Below, piece by piece: positions 50,401 to 63,099 of a stretch of DNA of 64,000 bases. The notes below the pieces were generated by a model. It was given only the letters and a program-made list of their open reading frames with translations. It ran no database searches and was not told the origin of the DNA. A program made the position numbers and the translations under genes. The first letter of the stretch is position 1; every line of letters begins with the position of its first letter. The stretch is from Atopsyche davidsoni. Its lineage: Eukaryota > Arthropoda > Insecta > Trichoptera > Hydrobiosidae. Where the stretch lies: assembly GCA_022113835.1 (NCBI GenBank), contig JAILWY010000012.1, forward strand, positions 6,200,001-6,264,000, read 5' to 3'.

Positions 50401-51159
50401 CATTCATTATCAGACCTTAGAAGTTTTTAAATAAAAATAATGCAAAGCATTCAATGAATTAAGTCTACTAATCAATACTCACCTCACTCTTATCTCAAGT
50501 TTATATAAAAAAAAAGTATGTAAATTATTTGCTTTATCATTTTATTCAATTATCCAATTAATTCATTCCAGTTACAGAACAAAAAACTCCGATTGATAAA
50601 CTCTGGCCTTTTTGGCGTTGAGCTCTGATACCAGGTCTTAATCGTGTCGTTTCTGCTAAACTTATTATAGAAAAACATTCCCACGAAATTTTAGTTGAAT
50701 TTTCTTTAATTGGCTGAAATAACACAACCACTCAAGGGAAACTATATACCGATAGATCATTATAATATGACACCTCACCCCTGTAAGAATAATATTTATT
50801 ACGATTAATTATTATTTCTATAGAATATGTCATTTTATTGCTAGCACAAAACATTAGTACCCAAAAAAATGTGTTATAAATGTCTTGAAATGCTCTGATG
50901 GTATCATTTTGTTGTTTCATATTGCCATTAACTATGATTTTAAAGATTAATAAATAAATTAACTTTTATCTCCTGTCTACACAAAATGGTTTATCGCTAG
51001 TAGACAATAAAGTAACAAGCAAACATGGCAGTGCTCAACTTCATACTGCAATCTTATTAGCTTGTACAGAGATCGAAAAATCTTGTACTAAAAAAACGTC
51101 TTTACCAATGAGTCAATAACGCATTTAAAAAACAAGATAATAATCCTCAGTTGCGAATA
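47441..51159. other. AT-rich stretch, little recognisable
   Basis: No gene, RNA gene or element is recognised over about 3.7 kb. It is dominated by A/T runs, with small less AT-rich patches near 48060-48130 and 49060-49150 that hold no identifiable motif beyond scattered ATGCAAAT-like words (48523, 49978). Confidence 0.45.
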
Positions 51160-51430
51160 ACCACCCTGAATCCTCATCTCTCATGTGCAAATATTTTTAA
51201 AAGACTGCTGCACTTCCCAGTAATTTTAAAGGTATTTTTGTATTATTTTTAATTGGTTAATTTTAAATCTAATTTCCATCAGTCTCAGCGTGCACCGGCA
51301 ATAATAATCCTCAGACAAATGCGAGGCCCAATCAGTGATAACCAACAAATCAATAACCCAGTCTCTTTTATGCCTTATTACTAATTAGATACCTTCAGAG
51401 GGTAAGGCGCTTCTTACTTGAGCTGTCGCA
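51160..51430. promoter_or_regulatory. Moderate-GC stretch left of the mariner
   Basis: Non-repetitive sequence with two AATAATCCTCAG words (51139 and 51301) and CCCAATCAGTGATAACC. It could be a short duplicated motif pair. No coding frame. Confidence 0.2.
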
Positions 51431-51525
51431 TTGCCAATTTTCGTTTTTAAGATAATTATCTATTAAATCATGATTTTGAAAAGATACTGCTAATCAAAAA
51501 CCGTGTTCATCAAATTGTATATATA

Positions 51526-52807
51526 CGGTGTGTGCATTAATTTTTTAGGATTTTTTCGTGAAATTGGAGCTTTATTATAAAAACAATTGGTACAATATAT
51601 TCTATTCAAAGTATTGTCCATCGCTAGCCACTACTTTTTCCCATCTTTCGGGCAAATTATGGATTCCACCCCAAAAGAACTGTTCGTATTTTGAAGTCAA
51701 GAAAAAATCAAGCCAATTTTTGATATCCTGTTCAGAAGTGAAGCATATTCCAGAAAGGGCATTCTGCATCGATTGAAACAAGTGGTAGTAGGAAGGGGCA
51801 AGGTCTGGGCTATAAGGCGGGTGAGGCAGAACTTCCCATCTACTGTTTTCCAAATAGGTTTTAACCGATTTAGCAACATGTGGCCGAGTATTGTCATGAT
51901 GGAAAATTACAGACTCGTGCCTGGTCGCATATTCTGGCCGTTTTTCTGCCAATGCTCGCTTCAAACGCATCAATTGTTGTCTGTAGAACTCGCCCGTGAT
52001 AGTTTGGCCTGGTTTCAGCAGCTCATAGTGGATTACACCCTTCTGATCCCACCAACTACACAGCATTACCTTGGCGCCATGAATATTTGACCTGGCCGTC
52101 GATGTTGATGCATGTCCGAGCTTACCCCATGATTTTTTACGCTTCAGGTTGTCGTAGCGAATCCATTTTTCATCACCAGTGATGATACATTGCAAAAATG
52201 ACTTCTTTTAGTGGCGTTCAAGCAGCATTTCCGAAATGCAAAATCGCCTTTCGACGTCTCTCGGCTTCAATTCATGTGGCACCCGATTTCCTTGCTTTTG
52301 AATCATTCCTGATGCTTTTAAGTGTCTTGAAATTGTTGCTCGATCAACTCCCAATGATTCTGCGAGTTCTGCTTGCGTTTAACACGAGTCTTTGTCGAGC
52401 AATGCCTCTAATTCTTCACCTTCGAATTTTTTTGGTTGGCCTGGACGTTCTTTGTCATCCACATCGAAATAACCATTGTTAAAGCGTCAAAACCAGTTCT
52501 CACACGTTTTTTTCGATGGAGCATATTTACCATAAACTTCACACAGCAATCGGTGACTTTCAGATGCTTTTTTCTTCCAATTGAAACAGGAAAGTAAAGC
52601 TTTCCGCAAATTGCGTTTTGTTGGTACAAAAGTTGACATGATGAAAGTTAAAAAAAAATGTTGTAGACACTTCAGCGTTATGACATATACTGAAAAATAA
52701 AGCGCAACAATGACGCTTTACAATGAAATGTTAAAGTATAGCCTGATTCGATTCAATACTAGTAACTTCATCTCTTAGAAAATACGAAAAAATTAATGCC
52801 CACACCG
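51526..52807 (-). mobile_element. mariner transposon, full length but inactive
   Basis: Inverted ends start CGGTGTG(T/G)GCATTAATTTTTT on both sides, with further weaker matches inward. Both ends abut TATA, so a TA target duplication is present though its exact edge is blurred by the TATATA context. The length of about 1.28 kb matches classical mariners. It carries one transposase frame on the minus strand with three stops. The start and stop codons and the overall length are intact, indicating decay by point mutation only. Confidence 0.93.
51602..52639 (-). pseudogene. mariner transposase, three in-frame stops and lost catalytic Asp
   Basis: From ATG at 52639 to TAG at 51604-51602 the frame is 345 codons, the usual mariner length, with no net frameshift. 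Stops interrupt it at codon 51 (TGA, 52489-52487), codon 87 (TAA, 52381-52379) and codon 144 (TAA, 52210-52208). The N-terminal helix-turn-helix region (CFNWKKKASESHRLLCEVYG) is readable. The DD34D catalytic triad shows D156 in TGDEKW and D249 in HDNTRPH. The third position, residue 284 in PDLAPSYYHLF, is Tyr instead of the conserved Asp. The WEVLPHPPYSPDLAPS and ERWEKVVASDG blocks confirm the family. The gene cannot make active transposase. Confidence 0.94.
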
Positions 52808-52969
52808 TATATATGTAAAGCTAAATTAGCCAATAAACTAAAAATTATAACACAATCAAAATAATAATTTGATAAAAATATCCATTATGCGTACATTGAA
52901 CTCATTTAAATATTATTATAAACAAAATATATTCTTACGTAGTCAGATTTATACATCAGTATTGTGATT

Positions 52970-53110
52970 CGGCCAACATGTTTCACCCTGTAATTTTTCA
53001 TAACAAATAATTGGAAAACGTTATACGACGAAATATCTCAGGCGGTATTAAATCCATCAAGCCTTCTCTCTTAATTGGACATTGTTAATTGTTCCAACAG
53101 GTTGTTTACA
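52970..53110. other. Small less AT-rich patch right of the mariner
   Basis: Non-repetitive sequence with TTATACGACGAAATATCTCAGGCGG. Nothing is recognised. It lies about 160 bp beyond the transposon end. Confidence 0.2.
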
Positions 53111-53708
53111 CGGTAAGTCCCTAGCGATAATTACGCTTTCAATTTTGTTGAAATTATCTGTTTTCAATAATACCTTAATTAGCTATGATGGGAAACATAC
53201 TTGCCGGTTATTAATTGGAATTTTCGGGTTTTTTATTTCAGATATTTTTTTTTTTTTTTTTTTCTTTCATGATTTGAAGTATCCTCCTTAAGTGAATTAG
53301 ATGATTTTCGTTTAAACTGTTGTTTTTGCTCGGAGAAATATTTCCTAAGAGTTTTATAGCAGAATAGTATGTTTAAGAGCCGCTTTCTTGTAATTAATAC
53401 TTAAATGTGTGTAACTCAGATCCGTTTACATCAAGTTGCAGAATTTCAGAATCTGAAGTTAAGTATTATTTGTGTTAATATTTTTACGGATGTGAATGTT
53501 AGTTTTAAATTTTTATGCAAATAATTAAGAAAATATATAATATAATTCTATTGAAATTTATTTTCTCATATCAGTTTACTCGGTATATAAGCAATCAAAT
53601 ATGATTTTAATATTTCAACGTCGTTAATATGCTGATAATTTATCTTATGTTTTCTGCTATGAATACTAATTTATCTTATGCTTGTTGTGTATTTTTGGTC
53701 AAATTATA

Positions 53709-53843
53709 ATTATTACTAATATGATTAGGCACATTAGTTCATACATAGAAGATGATTTAAAGAAACTCTCAGAAAAATATCATCGTGATTTGTGTGGGAT
53801 TTGAACCCACATCCCCTGGTTTACTAATCATATTAGTAATAAT
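53709..53843. repeat. Perfect 20-bp inverted repeat enclosing a SINE fragment
   Basis: The arm at 53709-53728 is the exact reverse complement of 53824-53843 (ATTATTACTAATATGATTAG and its complement). The arms enclose 95 bp that include the tRNA-derived fragment at 53754-53816. Matching stops abruptly at both edges. It looks like a fold-back insertion or a tiny palindromic element rather than a standard SINE target duplication, which would be direct. Confidence 0.8.
53754..53816 (-). mobile_element. Fragment of tRNA-derived SINE
   Basis: On the minus strand this reads GGGGAT, a perfect five-pair T-arm (GTGGG-TTCAAAT-CCCAC), a 3' acceptor half and then a tail ATCACGATGATATTTTTCTGAG-like. The same segment with the same tail occurs at 63712-63773. 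The 5' half of the tRNA head is missing. The shared non-tRNA tail shows it is a repeat family rather than a tRNA pseudogene. Confidence 0.7.
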
Positions 53844-54179
53844 ATAATAAACTCGTAATGGGTAATAAATACGCATCTGATTGACGTTAATAAAAAAATC
53901 GACATATACAAATTATAATTATAATTACCAAACATTTTACTGCTCACTCCTTCAGAAACTAATTTAAAAAATGTTGTAATAGTTTATATTTAAATAAATT
54001 TTCTATTTTACTTTTAGGTCTACGCTTACACGTGGATGTTATGGTTGTTTTTGTTAGGTAATTAAAAAATATGGATATTTTATTTGTATTCCACAACTAA
54101 TTCACTATTATTTGTATTCTACACTTGTATAAATAATATTTTTGAATAAATTTATTTTAATAATGTTAATTAATCTTGA

Positions 54180-54600
54180 TGTCCGGACATGAATCGATTG
54201 ATTAGTGGCACACTGAAAATTCATTGAGTTAAATTTACAGATAATAATATTAACTTTCACCGTTGCTTACGTATATGAGGCGTAAAGTCATTTATTACAG
54301 TAAAGACAAGTATGTGATAGGTTTAGTGTAGAAACTAACCAATAAGTATATAGGATAAGACGGTAAGTCTCCGTAAACCCGCCTGGGGTTTTTGAACTTT
54401 TTATCACAATTTTTCATGCATTAGATTTACGCCAAATAAATTTACGACATTTTTAATTAATATATCCAACCAAACGCATTTGTGGTCGCGCTGACTGCGC
54501 CGCATTATAAAAAATCAATAATCGTAAAGTTTCCTTTGAGCAAGGCATTAGAAGAATCGAAATTTTAACAGGGTTTTTCCTTAAATATACTCACGCGTGA
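54180..54600. other. Mixed stretch with scattered CG, nothing assigned
   Basis: Slightly higher GC with GTCCGGACATGAATCGATTGA (about 54180) and GGTCGCGCTGACTGCGCCGC (54484-54503). It ends with a TCACGCGTGA palindrome at 54591-54600. No gene or repeat is identified. Confidence 0.2.
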
Positions 54601-55229
54601 GTTTTATAAAAACTATTAAATAATTTAAAAAATATATATATTGATTGCACTCATTTTTACTTTTGTCATTATGTCTCTACCTTGTAGAATGCTGTTCTTT
54701 TACGTCATCATATATACTAGAAATGTATCTATATTTCAATATTTTTAAGACGAATAATCATGTTTACATTTTTTTTCTCATATAACAGTTATTTATAATG
54801 TATAATTTGATGTAAAGAGAACAGCGTGTTTTTTGCAACGAATTGGCTGTACGCCATGCATTGCATTGACATGTCGCTTATTCATTTGTAAATTATTAAT
54901 AAATTGATTTTGTGTTAGAACAAAATTAATTTTAATTAAGAAGTGTAGACATAAGCAAAAATAATTGATATAGCTTATATGGTTTGTACAACCACTAGAA
55001 AACGTATGTTGTTAATTATCGTAAAAGTATATTTAACTGTTCCATCATTTTTTTCCCTATAATGTTCATAAATAAATAGCACAAGTTTATCTCGTGACTT
55101 AGTTGAATAAATTATTATCTAAAAGATAACTTGGTATGTTTGCATTATTATTTTTCGTCGTTTAAAATATGCATTGCTTTGAAAATGGCTGTATTTAGAT
55201 ACAGCATACAAATTTATTCAAATTTTTGT

Positions 55230-55620
55230 CCACGACTTCAAAAACGCAGCCGTCTCACCCCTTTGTTTCTGCGGGGTAGTTCCGTCTCGCTCCTCTGCCG
55301 TCTTCCTCCCGCACACGCATGCAGGCACACCTGCCCCCTCCCCCTCCCCACCCCCCCTCCCCGGCGCGTCTACCCCCCCCCCCCCCCCTCACCCCGCCCC
55401 ACCCCGCCCCACCCCGCCCATTATATTCTATTTCGCCCGAGGCAGTTTAATTCCTTGATTAACGAATCCAATTAAAGCCACGTTGTAATAAGGAAAATTA
55501 TAAGTTTCATCTTAATTAGATTACTTATAGGTAGGTGTCTGGGGGGTATGCGGGGCGGGGAGGGTTGGGGCGGTTTGCGAGTTTGTTTTTAGCTTTTGGC
55601 ATTAACCCGTTTTTATAGGG
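55230..55620. promoter_or_regulatory. C-rich island with long C-run and ACCCCGCCCC repeats
   Basis: C/T-rich tract at 55331-55372, then 16 consecutive Cs (55373-55388), then three ACCCCGCCCC units (55391-55420). The minus strand therefore fits a multi-run G-quadruplex. It is followed by TTAATTCCTTGATTAACG and a G-rich patch at 55540-55575. The 114-codon + frame is Pro/Pro-rich only because of the C-runs. Confidence 0.4.
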
Positions 55621-55889
55621 CAAGCTCTTAATTTTTGTCCAACTTTGTAATGTAAATCACGTGAAAAAAATAAGATAACATGGCTTTTATTAATTGTTTT
55701 AATTTCACTCCAATGCAAGTGTAATATGTGACTTTGTACAAGTGTAGTATGTGTGTATTGAAGATCGTGACCATCAAGTTGGTGATTGGTGACGATTAGT
55801 CAGTTAAATATTATGTTACTTTTAGTAAGTATGCCAAATAATTATGAAATATGTTATGATTGCTAACCTTTTTACTAAAGAACCAGAAA

Positions 55890-56180
55890 TTTAACCTGAG
55901 ACGCGACTACTCAAAACATACTTTTGAGCACGCCCCCTAAAGGTCAATGAACCTAATCGAGAAAACGATATTGAATACTAGTATAAAAGCAATATAACTT
56001 GCAGAAGTAGTTTATATAAGATACTATACCCAGGCTTTATTCTAATAAAATCCTTGGCAGCGCCTTTGAAATCAGTGTGGTGTCCAATTAAATTGGTACT
56101 GCAAAAAAAGCATCTGCGAACCGCTCGCTAACAGGTCAGGCTTTATCGAAACTATCAAAGGATATTTTTGACTGTCCGAA
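55890..56180. other. Moderate-GC stretch, nothing assigned
   Basis: Non-repetitive sequence with CACGCCCCCTAAAGG and CCAATTAAATTGG (an inverted repeat near 56083). It grades into AT-rich DNA on both sides. No coding frame. Confidence 0.2.
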
Positions 56181-56399
56181 TCTTTGTCTTGAGAAGTAAA
56201 TTGTATTTATGTACATAATCAAGTAGATAGATGTTTTTTTTTAAAGAATATATAATGTCTGAATGAATTATAACGGACAGCTTTGGATAAGACTAATCAA
56301 TAGTACGAAATATTTCTCTAATTTTTTTTCAGGATTTAAATTTTGTAATTCTTTTTATGGGCAATGGTGTAGCAATGTTTTACTGAGTATATAGGTATT

Positions 56400-57250
56400 C
56401 TTTCCTTATCGCGTTCTCACAACGTGAAGAGACTCGTACTGATATTTACACAGTTTAATTTCATTACAGCAACAGCCGCAAAATTCACTTTAAGCAGATT
56501 AAATGGGCCTCGTATTTTTCATTAAGGAAATCCATTTGTTCCAAACACATCCACACAGCATCGGCTCTGATTCCGGGCCGCTGTGTGGGTGCATGCTCTT
56601 AATTTATTACACATAATGGACAACCGCCTTCTCCCTCCCGCACCGCGTTGTATTTGTGTGCCAAGCACTCACTCGGCTCCTCCGTGGAAATGAGTTCCGC
56701 AGGCGCGCGGGTGCGAGCGGGACGGGGCGAGGTCCCGCGCGGCCGCCCGCATCCGATACGGGCCCATTATCAGGAGAACACGTGAAGTAATGGATATTAA
56801 TATGGAAGCTCGATGACACTCCGTTTTGATGGCTTACTCGTGTTCGAATCTTCCGGCCCCGCTGCTTGCACATTTGTTAATTAATCCGAGTATTAGCGCT
56901 GTAATGCAGTATTAAGATGAAACGCCGCCTGGCCGCTGCAGCCCCGCGCAGTGCAACTGCCATTACGTATGCATAAGCTTCTAATGGATTTCAAAAGCAC
57001 TAACCGAGCTGTCTCTTCTGAAACACCTTAAAGAAGGATTAATGCCACCGCCCTGTCAAAATACTTTGTGATATTTTTTTTCAATTAAATAAGAATGGGC
57101 ATGCGTCCAGGTACTTTTGAATACGTTTATTTCTCGGTGAAGTCCACCGTCGACAACCAAATCGAAACGACCTCAATTACATCGGTTTGAAATTCACTTG
57201 CTTCGACAACGCTCGAGTTGTTCAGTTTAAATCAATAAATACGCATTTAC
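56400..57250. promoter_or_regulatory. Long GC-richer island
   Basis: A second long block (about 0.85 kb). Its CpG-rich core at 56690-56760 (GGCGCGCGGG, GCGGCCGCCC) is flanked by GGGCCCATTATC, TTAATTAATCCG and GCCATTACG cores. An 88-codon minus frame is not recognised. Likely a compound regulatory element. Confidence 0.35.
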
Positions 57251-57463
57251 TCTATTTAAAAAGGATGTATTTGTTGATTTAAAATATATTTACAAAAATA
57301 GTATTTTCTGTCGGGTAGGTCAATTCACCTTTAAACCGTGAAAACTCCATAAATATTTTTTCACCGAAAGCGTTGATGAATATAATAATTACTTTTTATC
57401 TGTCTCCAATAAATATGAACATTTACAGTTATTATATATATTTTTTTATACTATTATTTGCAG

Positions 57464-57464
<1 letters not shown>

Positions 57465-57495
<31 letters not shown>
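57465..57495. repeat. (TA)n microsatellite
   Basis: About 15 TA dinucleotides, uninterrupted. Confidence 0.9.
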
Positions 57496-57500
<5 letters not shown>

Positions 57501-57929
57501 TTTTAAAAATCTAAAATCAATTTATCAAAATTTAAAATAATGCATTTTCTTTTTAAAATATTTTTCATCTAAAATAAAGTTCAAATGAAGGTCTCAATAT
57601 GCATATTTGAAAGTTATTTTCTTTGACCTTGTAAAAAATCTTTCAAAAAAACTCTTTCATTAATTACTGCAACTGCTAGAAATCTATATTTTTTTCGAGG
57701 ACTGTCGCTGATTATCTAGACCACACTCAATCATATCATGTATATCATATGTATCATGTTTTATATTATATTTGTTACTATTTTCATCTTTTTTCTTTTA
57801 AAATTCAGTTAAATCTAAGCTCATCGGTTAGCAGTCCTAAAATGCTTGATAAAGTTGTTGTAACATTACAAATTTCACCTTAATTATAATTTAGTACGCA
57901 AACATTATAGCAAAATTGCTCATATTAAT

Positions 57930-58350
57930 TAGTTCAGTACCTCGTCTCGCGTACGAGCGGCGAGCGGCTCGGGTGTATATTTTATATTATCCATTCAGAC
58001 ATGTTAATTACAGTTTTAAGTAAAATCCATTTAAAGCTGTTAACCTGAGTGTGGGCATAATTTTTAGTGGAAACCGTTCTCCATTGAAAAGAGTTTTTCT
58101 GGCAATTATTAAGAATACATAATTAAAGTACACGCGTGTGCGGGCCGCGCGCTCGTGTGAAACAACAGCCGCGCGTGAAAACAACAATACGCCAGTTGAG
58201 TTATTACCCAAACCCCATCGATCCGCCTTCTCGGCCCCTCCATTAAAGCACACAATGAAAATGATGCATACATGTAATATGCATGTCATTATATGGCGCC
58301 ACAGCGACTTGAAATTTGCGACAAAGAACGTCACAACTTTTTAACCAATC
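57930..58350. promoter_or_regulatory. Moderate-GC island
   Basis: CpG-containing sequence at 57945-57972 and 58130-58175 (GCGCGCTCGTG, CCGCGCGTG). A 108-codon minus frame crosses it with no family match. Confidence 0.3.
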
Positions 58351-58639
58351 CAAAAGCTCTTTGATGCATGGTTTTTATTTGGGTCTGCTTTTGAGAGTTC
58401 ATAGATAATTCTTTTGTATCCTTACGAAGTCTTCGGCACTTATTTTGTAAGATACGACTTAATATCCATAAAACGGTTATACTGAAAAAAAAAACATCGA
58501 TTACATTTTGACTTCACATTGTAAAACTAGCACAATAGGTTTTACGCAATATTTTCACAAAAAAAAAAAAAACTGCATATACGCACGGCTTTGTTGCTAT
58601 AATGAAGTTTAATTAAAATAGTGTTGTTTGAAATTAAAG

Positions 58640-58880
58640 TTATTGCATCTCAGGAATCAGCTGTTATTTGCACGCATCCATGCTGTCATACACGCGGGAT
58701 TGCCTGCTGGGAGAAAACGAATATTATAATTAATCTTCGTTGCATCGTTATAAGCGAATGCAAATTGTTCACACAGATCGCGGCGTATTTAAATTAAATT
58801 AACTTCTTGCTGTGCACTCCGGCAGTTGCTTGTATCGGGTTAGTTAATTAATACGCTCAATTTGAAAGAATTGGAATAAT
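58640..58880. promoter_or_regulatory. Small island with ATGCAAAT
   Basis: Contains GCGAATGCAAATTG (58756-58769), ACACGCGGG and ATTAATACGC. Non-repetitive, no frame. Confidence 0.25.
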
Positions 58881-60299
58881 ACAAACTTTCAGGTGCAATA
58901 TTATGAGTTAGACTTATTCTTAAAGTCTTGATAATTTATCTATTAATATTAATTAGATAATCAAAGCGTCATATATTCCAAAAACATGAAGTAGAAAATT
59001 AGACTTTTTGTTGGACTATTAAGATTTGGTAAAATACAATAATTATATAAGTATTTTATTATATCTTTAAAATTAGTACATGAATTCGGAGAAACTTCAT
59101 TTGAAACTCAAGTTTTATCAAGAAAAATAAAATAGATGTTAATGCACCTTTATTTCTTATTTGTTTACATTTCTAATTTTAGTGCATTTCTGATTAATTA
59201 AATAAGGATTGTATTTAAGATTATCACAAATATCTACAACGTTAAATACATATATTAAACATTTAAAAAAATATTAAATTGTGCCTCCAAAGTTGTACTG
59301 GGTATATGTTTGTTTTAAATAACGATAGAAAAAAGTTTCATAAATTTGAACAAGTTTATAATATTAAATATATATCACAATTTTGGCATAAAATATTCAG
59401 TATTAGCCATAATTTATTAATGTTAATAAATTCCTAAAATTTAATACAAAACGGTCAATGACGATATAATAAATAAATAATATGACGATAGTGCATTTTT
59501 ATAGTTTTCTATTGAAACAATAATATGTTGTAAACAATATAATTTAAGTCATTAGTTTTAAATCTATTATAAAAGCATCTAATGGGGAATGTAATCACGT
59601 CAAGAGTACAGGCATTACAGCGTGAGGTGTTAACTTACCTACTAATTAATATGGTTTTATATCGAGCTTTATAGGCGATAAAAACTTAATCTGAACCATC
59701 AAAGCTTTCGGCCGTGATGAGGGGGGAGAGGTGTCATGTGACGTCCCTGTGTCTGAAGAGGTGCTCGGGGTTTACTTATATTTATATTATAACTATTTCG
59801 TACATTTACAGAGATACAACCTTTTTTTATTTTTCTATAATTTAATGAGAATTAAACCATGTGTACTCATTTACTATATAATTTGACTGTCAACATTTTG
59901 ATAAGTAAGCTTTGATAACACCATAGGTCAGTGTTTCTTCTTAAGTTGTTTTATTAGATTAATAGAATTTCACTTGTAGAGTATAAAAAAGTGTGTATTT
60001 TAAAATTGGTTAATTCATTTTGATAAGAAATAAGACAATAAAATCTTTTAATACTTTATTTTATTCTCACGGAGATCTTAATATAAATTGTAGTAATAAT
60101 GCACACAAAGATGCAATCTTCTTTATTTATAAGGTAGATTCTCACTGGTCGAGTTCAAAACAATACAATAAATAAATAAATGAAATGCTTTTTCTTTGTT
60201 TTATTTATATATTTGATGCAATTGCACTCTTATAACTCATATAAAAGTATTTTTTTAAATATAAATAATGCTTAGTTCAATTTACTGATCTCAAATAAA
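58881..60299. other. AT-rich stretch, little recognisable
   Basis: No gene or element is recognised. One short GC-richer patch at 59690-59770 reads TTCGGCCGTGATGAGGGGGG and CATGTGACGTCCC, a CRE-like half. The rest is A/T runs. Confidence 0.45.
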
Positions 60300-60620
60300 A
60301 AGCCACACGCGTTAATCTTATTTCTTCTGCGGTGGTTTACAACAAAGCTTGGCAACATGCCAGGTTGAGTGGGGGCTCGTATTGAAGATTACTATAATAC
60401 ATAATCGTATAAAACAATAACTGGACCACTTACCATTCCACCTGTCGCTGGAGCCCCGTGGCCGGCGCCTGACCTCGCGCGGGGCTCAGGTAGGGCATGA
60501 GCCGCGCCGACCCGCTCGGCGGGGGGCAGATTGGGAACCCTCGCGGCCAGAGAAGTCCGTGTAGCAGTCAAGCCTTTAATATCTGCAATTTATATCCAGG
60601 CGCCTTTTTAACTGTGTTAA
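60300..60620. promoter_or_regulatory. GC-rich island
   Basis: A G/C core at 60448-60550 with GGCGCCTGACCTCGCGCGG and GCCGCGCCGACCCGC, bounded by AT-rich DNA. No frame of note. Confidence 0.3.
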
Positions 60621-60839
60621 ATCACGCTAATGCTACATATTTATGGCTTAAAAATTAACCAAATCCTTCATGTCGTTGGTGTATTTCCAGCTGTATTTTT
60701 TTTAGTAATTAAATTAATATGCTTGTTGTATTGAAATAATCGATGATACTTAGATTAAGTACGTGTGCTATGTATTTTTATTAGATAAAATTTTTTTAAT
60801 TGATTCTGTATATTAATAAACATATTAGAATTCACCAGC

Positions 60840-61280
60840 ACTTCTAAAATCACATAAGCGAGCAAGCACACAAACACGTTTTTGAATTCCCTGTAAAGGA
60901 TCATTCCGCTGGTTTGGTCGTTTTCTTGTTGCATTTGTGCAGGGAGTTACTAGTGAGCAAGAAATAGTAATAATTGTAAATCCATTTCTTTATAACGCCA
61001 ATTATTTCGAGAGCGCTCCGATCAAAAAGGTTAATTGATTTTGCCGTTTGATAAATAAGTAACGAGTACTTAATACGAACAGCCGACTGCAGCACTTGCG
61101 CCATAAACCTTGAGATTAATAGCCTTCTTATAGATAATCACAATAAATTAAGATACTCGGATGCTATCGCAGATAGTGCATTTGTCGTTATGCTGCGAGT
61201 CCTTGGTCTGTTCCCATTTGTGAACACCTGGCTGTGTTGGAGTGGTTTCTATCACCTCCACTTGCTCATTTTACTTTATT
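60840..61280. other. Moderate-GC stretch, nothing assigned
   Basis: Non-repetitive, with GAGAGCGCTCC, AATTGATTTTGCCG and a 67-codon minus frame of no known family. May be a weak island. Confidence 0.2.
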
Positions 61281-61639
61281 TTAAATAACATTTAGTCAGT
61301 TAATTTTAATGCTCAGATTCAGTATTCCTACACATTTATCGATGAAATAATTGAACACTTGAATTATTGTTTAAAATCTATTGATTGCCAAATTATAAAA
61401 ATTAATGATTCATAGTTTTACTCGTTTTTATTATAACTGTGAAGTATTTTTTTTTTTACCAAGTAATATGTAAGAATACAATATTTTAAAACTATGATTT
61501 TTCGACAAAGAAAAATTGCTGTCAATTTCAAATTTGCAAATTACTTGTCAGTGCATAAATATAATATTGCTTATAATATGTATTATTTATATTTGTTTTA
61601 TTGTGTATTAAATAATTAAATATATTGAATACAGTTTTG

Positions 61640-62250
61640 TATTGCGAATTGTCTAAACTTCATCGACAGCAAATGGCGATTTTCTGACACGCCTCTCATT
61701 AGCTCTCGGGCGGTGGTTCCGCCGGGCGGACACTTGCGCCGCCTGACCAGTAGCAGGGACCACTGAAGAACCCTCGCGCGTCATCAGACGCGACTAAAAC
61801 ATTGCGCCCTGACAGTTCATTCTCTCCAGTCGGACGTCTCCTGAAAGCCTTCCGTCCCCGCATCTGATGGGGCGGCTGTCACGGGCGCGTATCACGCCGG
61901 AAGTGCGATGGGCCGATTGCTGTGAACACAGTCCCGAGTGCCGGCGCCGTGTTATTTCAGCTCTTCACCAGACACCGCAGCTTCCGGCGCTGACGTCACG
62001 CCGGTGCTCCAGCCCGTATCGTAGCTTATATCCGATTTGAATTCTGAATTAGATGCTCTGAAATTGAATAACTGAACGTCGGGCGAGAGCGTTCCGGCGG
62101 TAAATGAATTGGTATCGGCGTGTATCTGCTTGCACTGCAGCAGCGCCGCTGGAGAGATTCTCTCGCTTCTCTTAGTGTTTATTGGCTTTGTATAGCACAT
62201 CATATTGTAATTATGTGTATTCCAGAATAACAATTCGACTTATGTAATCG
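61640..62250. promoter_or_regulatory. GC-rich island with CRE palindrome
   Basis: TGACGTCA at 61991-61998 in a CpG-dense stretch (61700-62000) with repeated GCGCC/GCCGG words. A 93-codon minus frame (61952-62233) has no recognisable family and no splice context. One of the stronger islands near the window end. Confidence 0.35.
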
Positions 62251-63099
62251 AATTCAATGCTTGCTTCAATGTTTCTGAGTGTATTTATAATATTGATTTG
62301 TACGATGGAAATACTTGACAAGCTGTTCTATCTTTGCTTAATTAATTATCTGCAATTCAGACACAGGTATTTTATATTAACTAGCGCTGTGTTAACATAA
62401 TCGTAAATATCTTATTAGTTTTTGTGCAACGAATTTAAACTAAAACAATTCCAGTTTTTAATCAACTAACACTTACTTTCTGAAGTAGTATTTTGGATCG
62501 GTCTAGTTTGGACTGCGAATAAAAGTGTGATTGTCAATTCTGTACTTGTATTTTTAATGCATCTTTATATGTAGACATTATTCGACTTTGCTCCAAAGTG
62601 CATCATGCAATATTTTAAGATACTGTTCAATCAGTAATCGGCTTAAGTACAAATCTTTTCACAGTGCGTCTGTAAAGATTCATATGAAACAATTTGAAAT
62701 TAATTCAACAGTCAAATCACCAATCAATTTCACTTCACGTGACGTTTGTAAGACTTGTGTCAATCATTTAATGATTTACAACGATATTTAACGAGCACTA
62801 CTTGGGCTAAGCATTATCAAAACAGACCGTTCAGTTGCAGGCACGAAGTGATTGAGCACCAAGCGTGAATTAATTAAAAGTTTTCTGCTGTTACTTGCAG
62901 CATTACCCATAGGTTTTCTTTCAGTTTCAATTTAAATTTCCTAAAGAAAAGCTTGAGTGTATTTTAATACTAAAACTTTTTCAATATGTTTAATACCATA
63001 AACTATATATATGTTATTAAAAAGCTAATTCAATGCATCACAGTATTTATAAATATTCTTACCTTAAAAATATTTTATATTGTAATTATATTATGCTAT

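Noticed and set aside
55131..55475. 114-codon proline-rich + frame
   Set aside because: Its proline stretch is simply the C-run and ACCCCGCCCC repeats; the N-terminal part is AT-rich noise.
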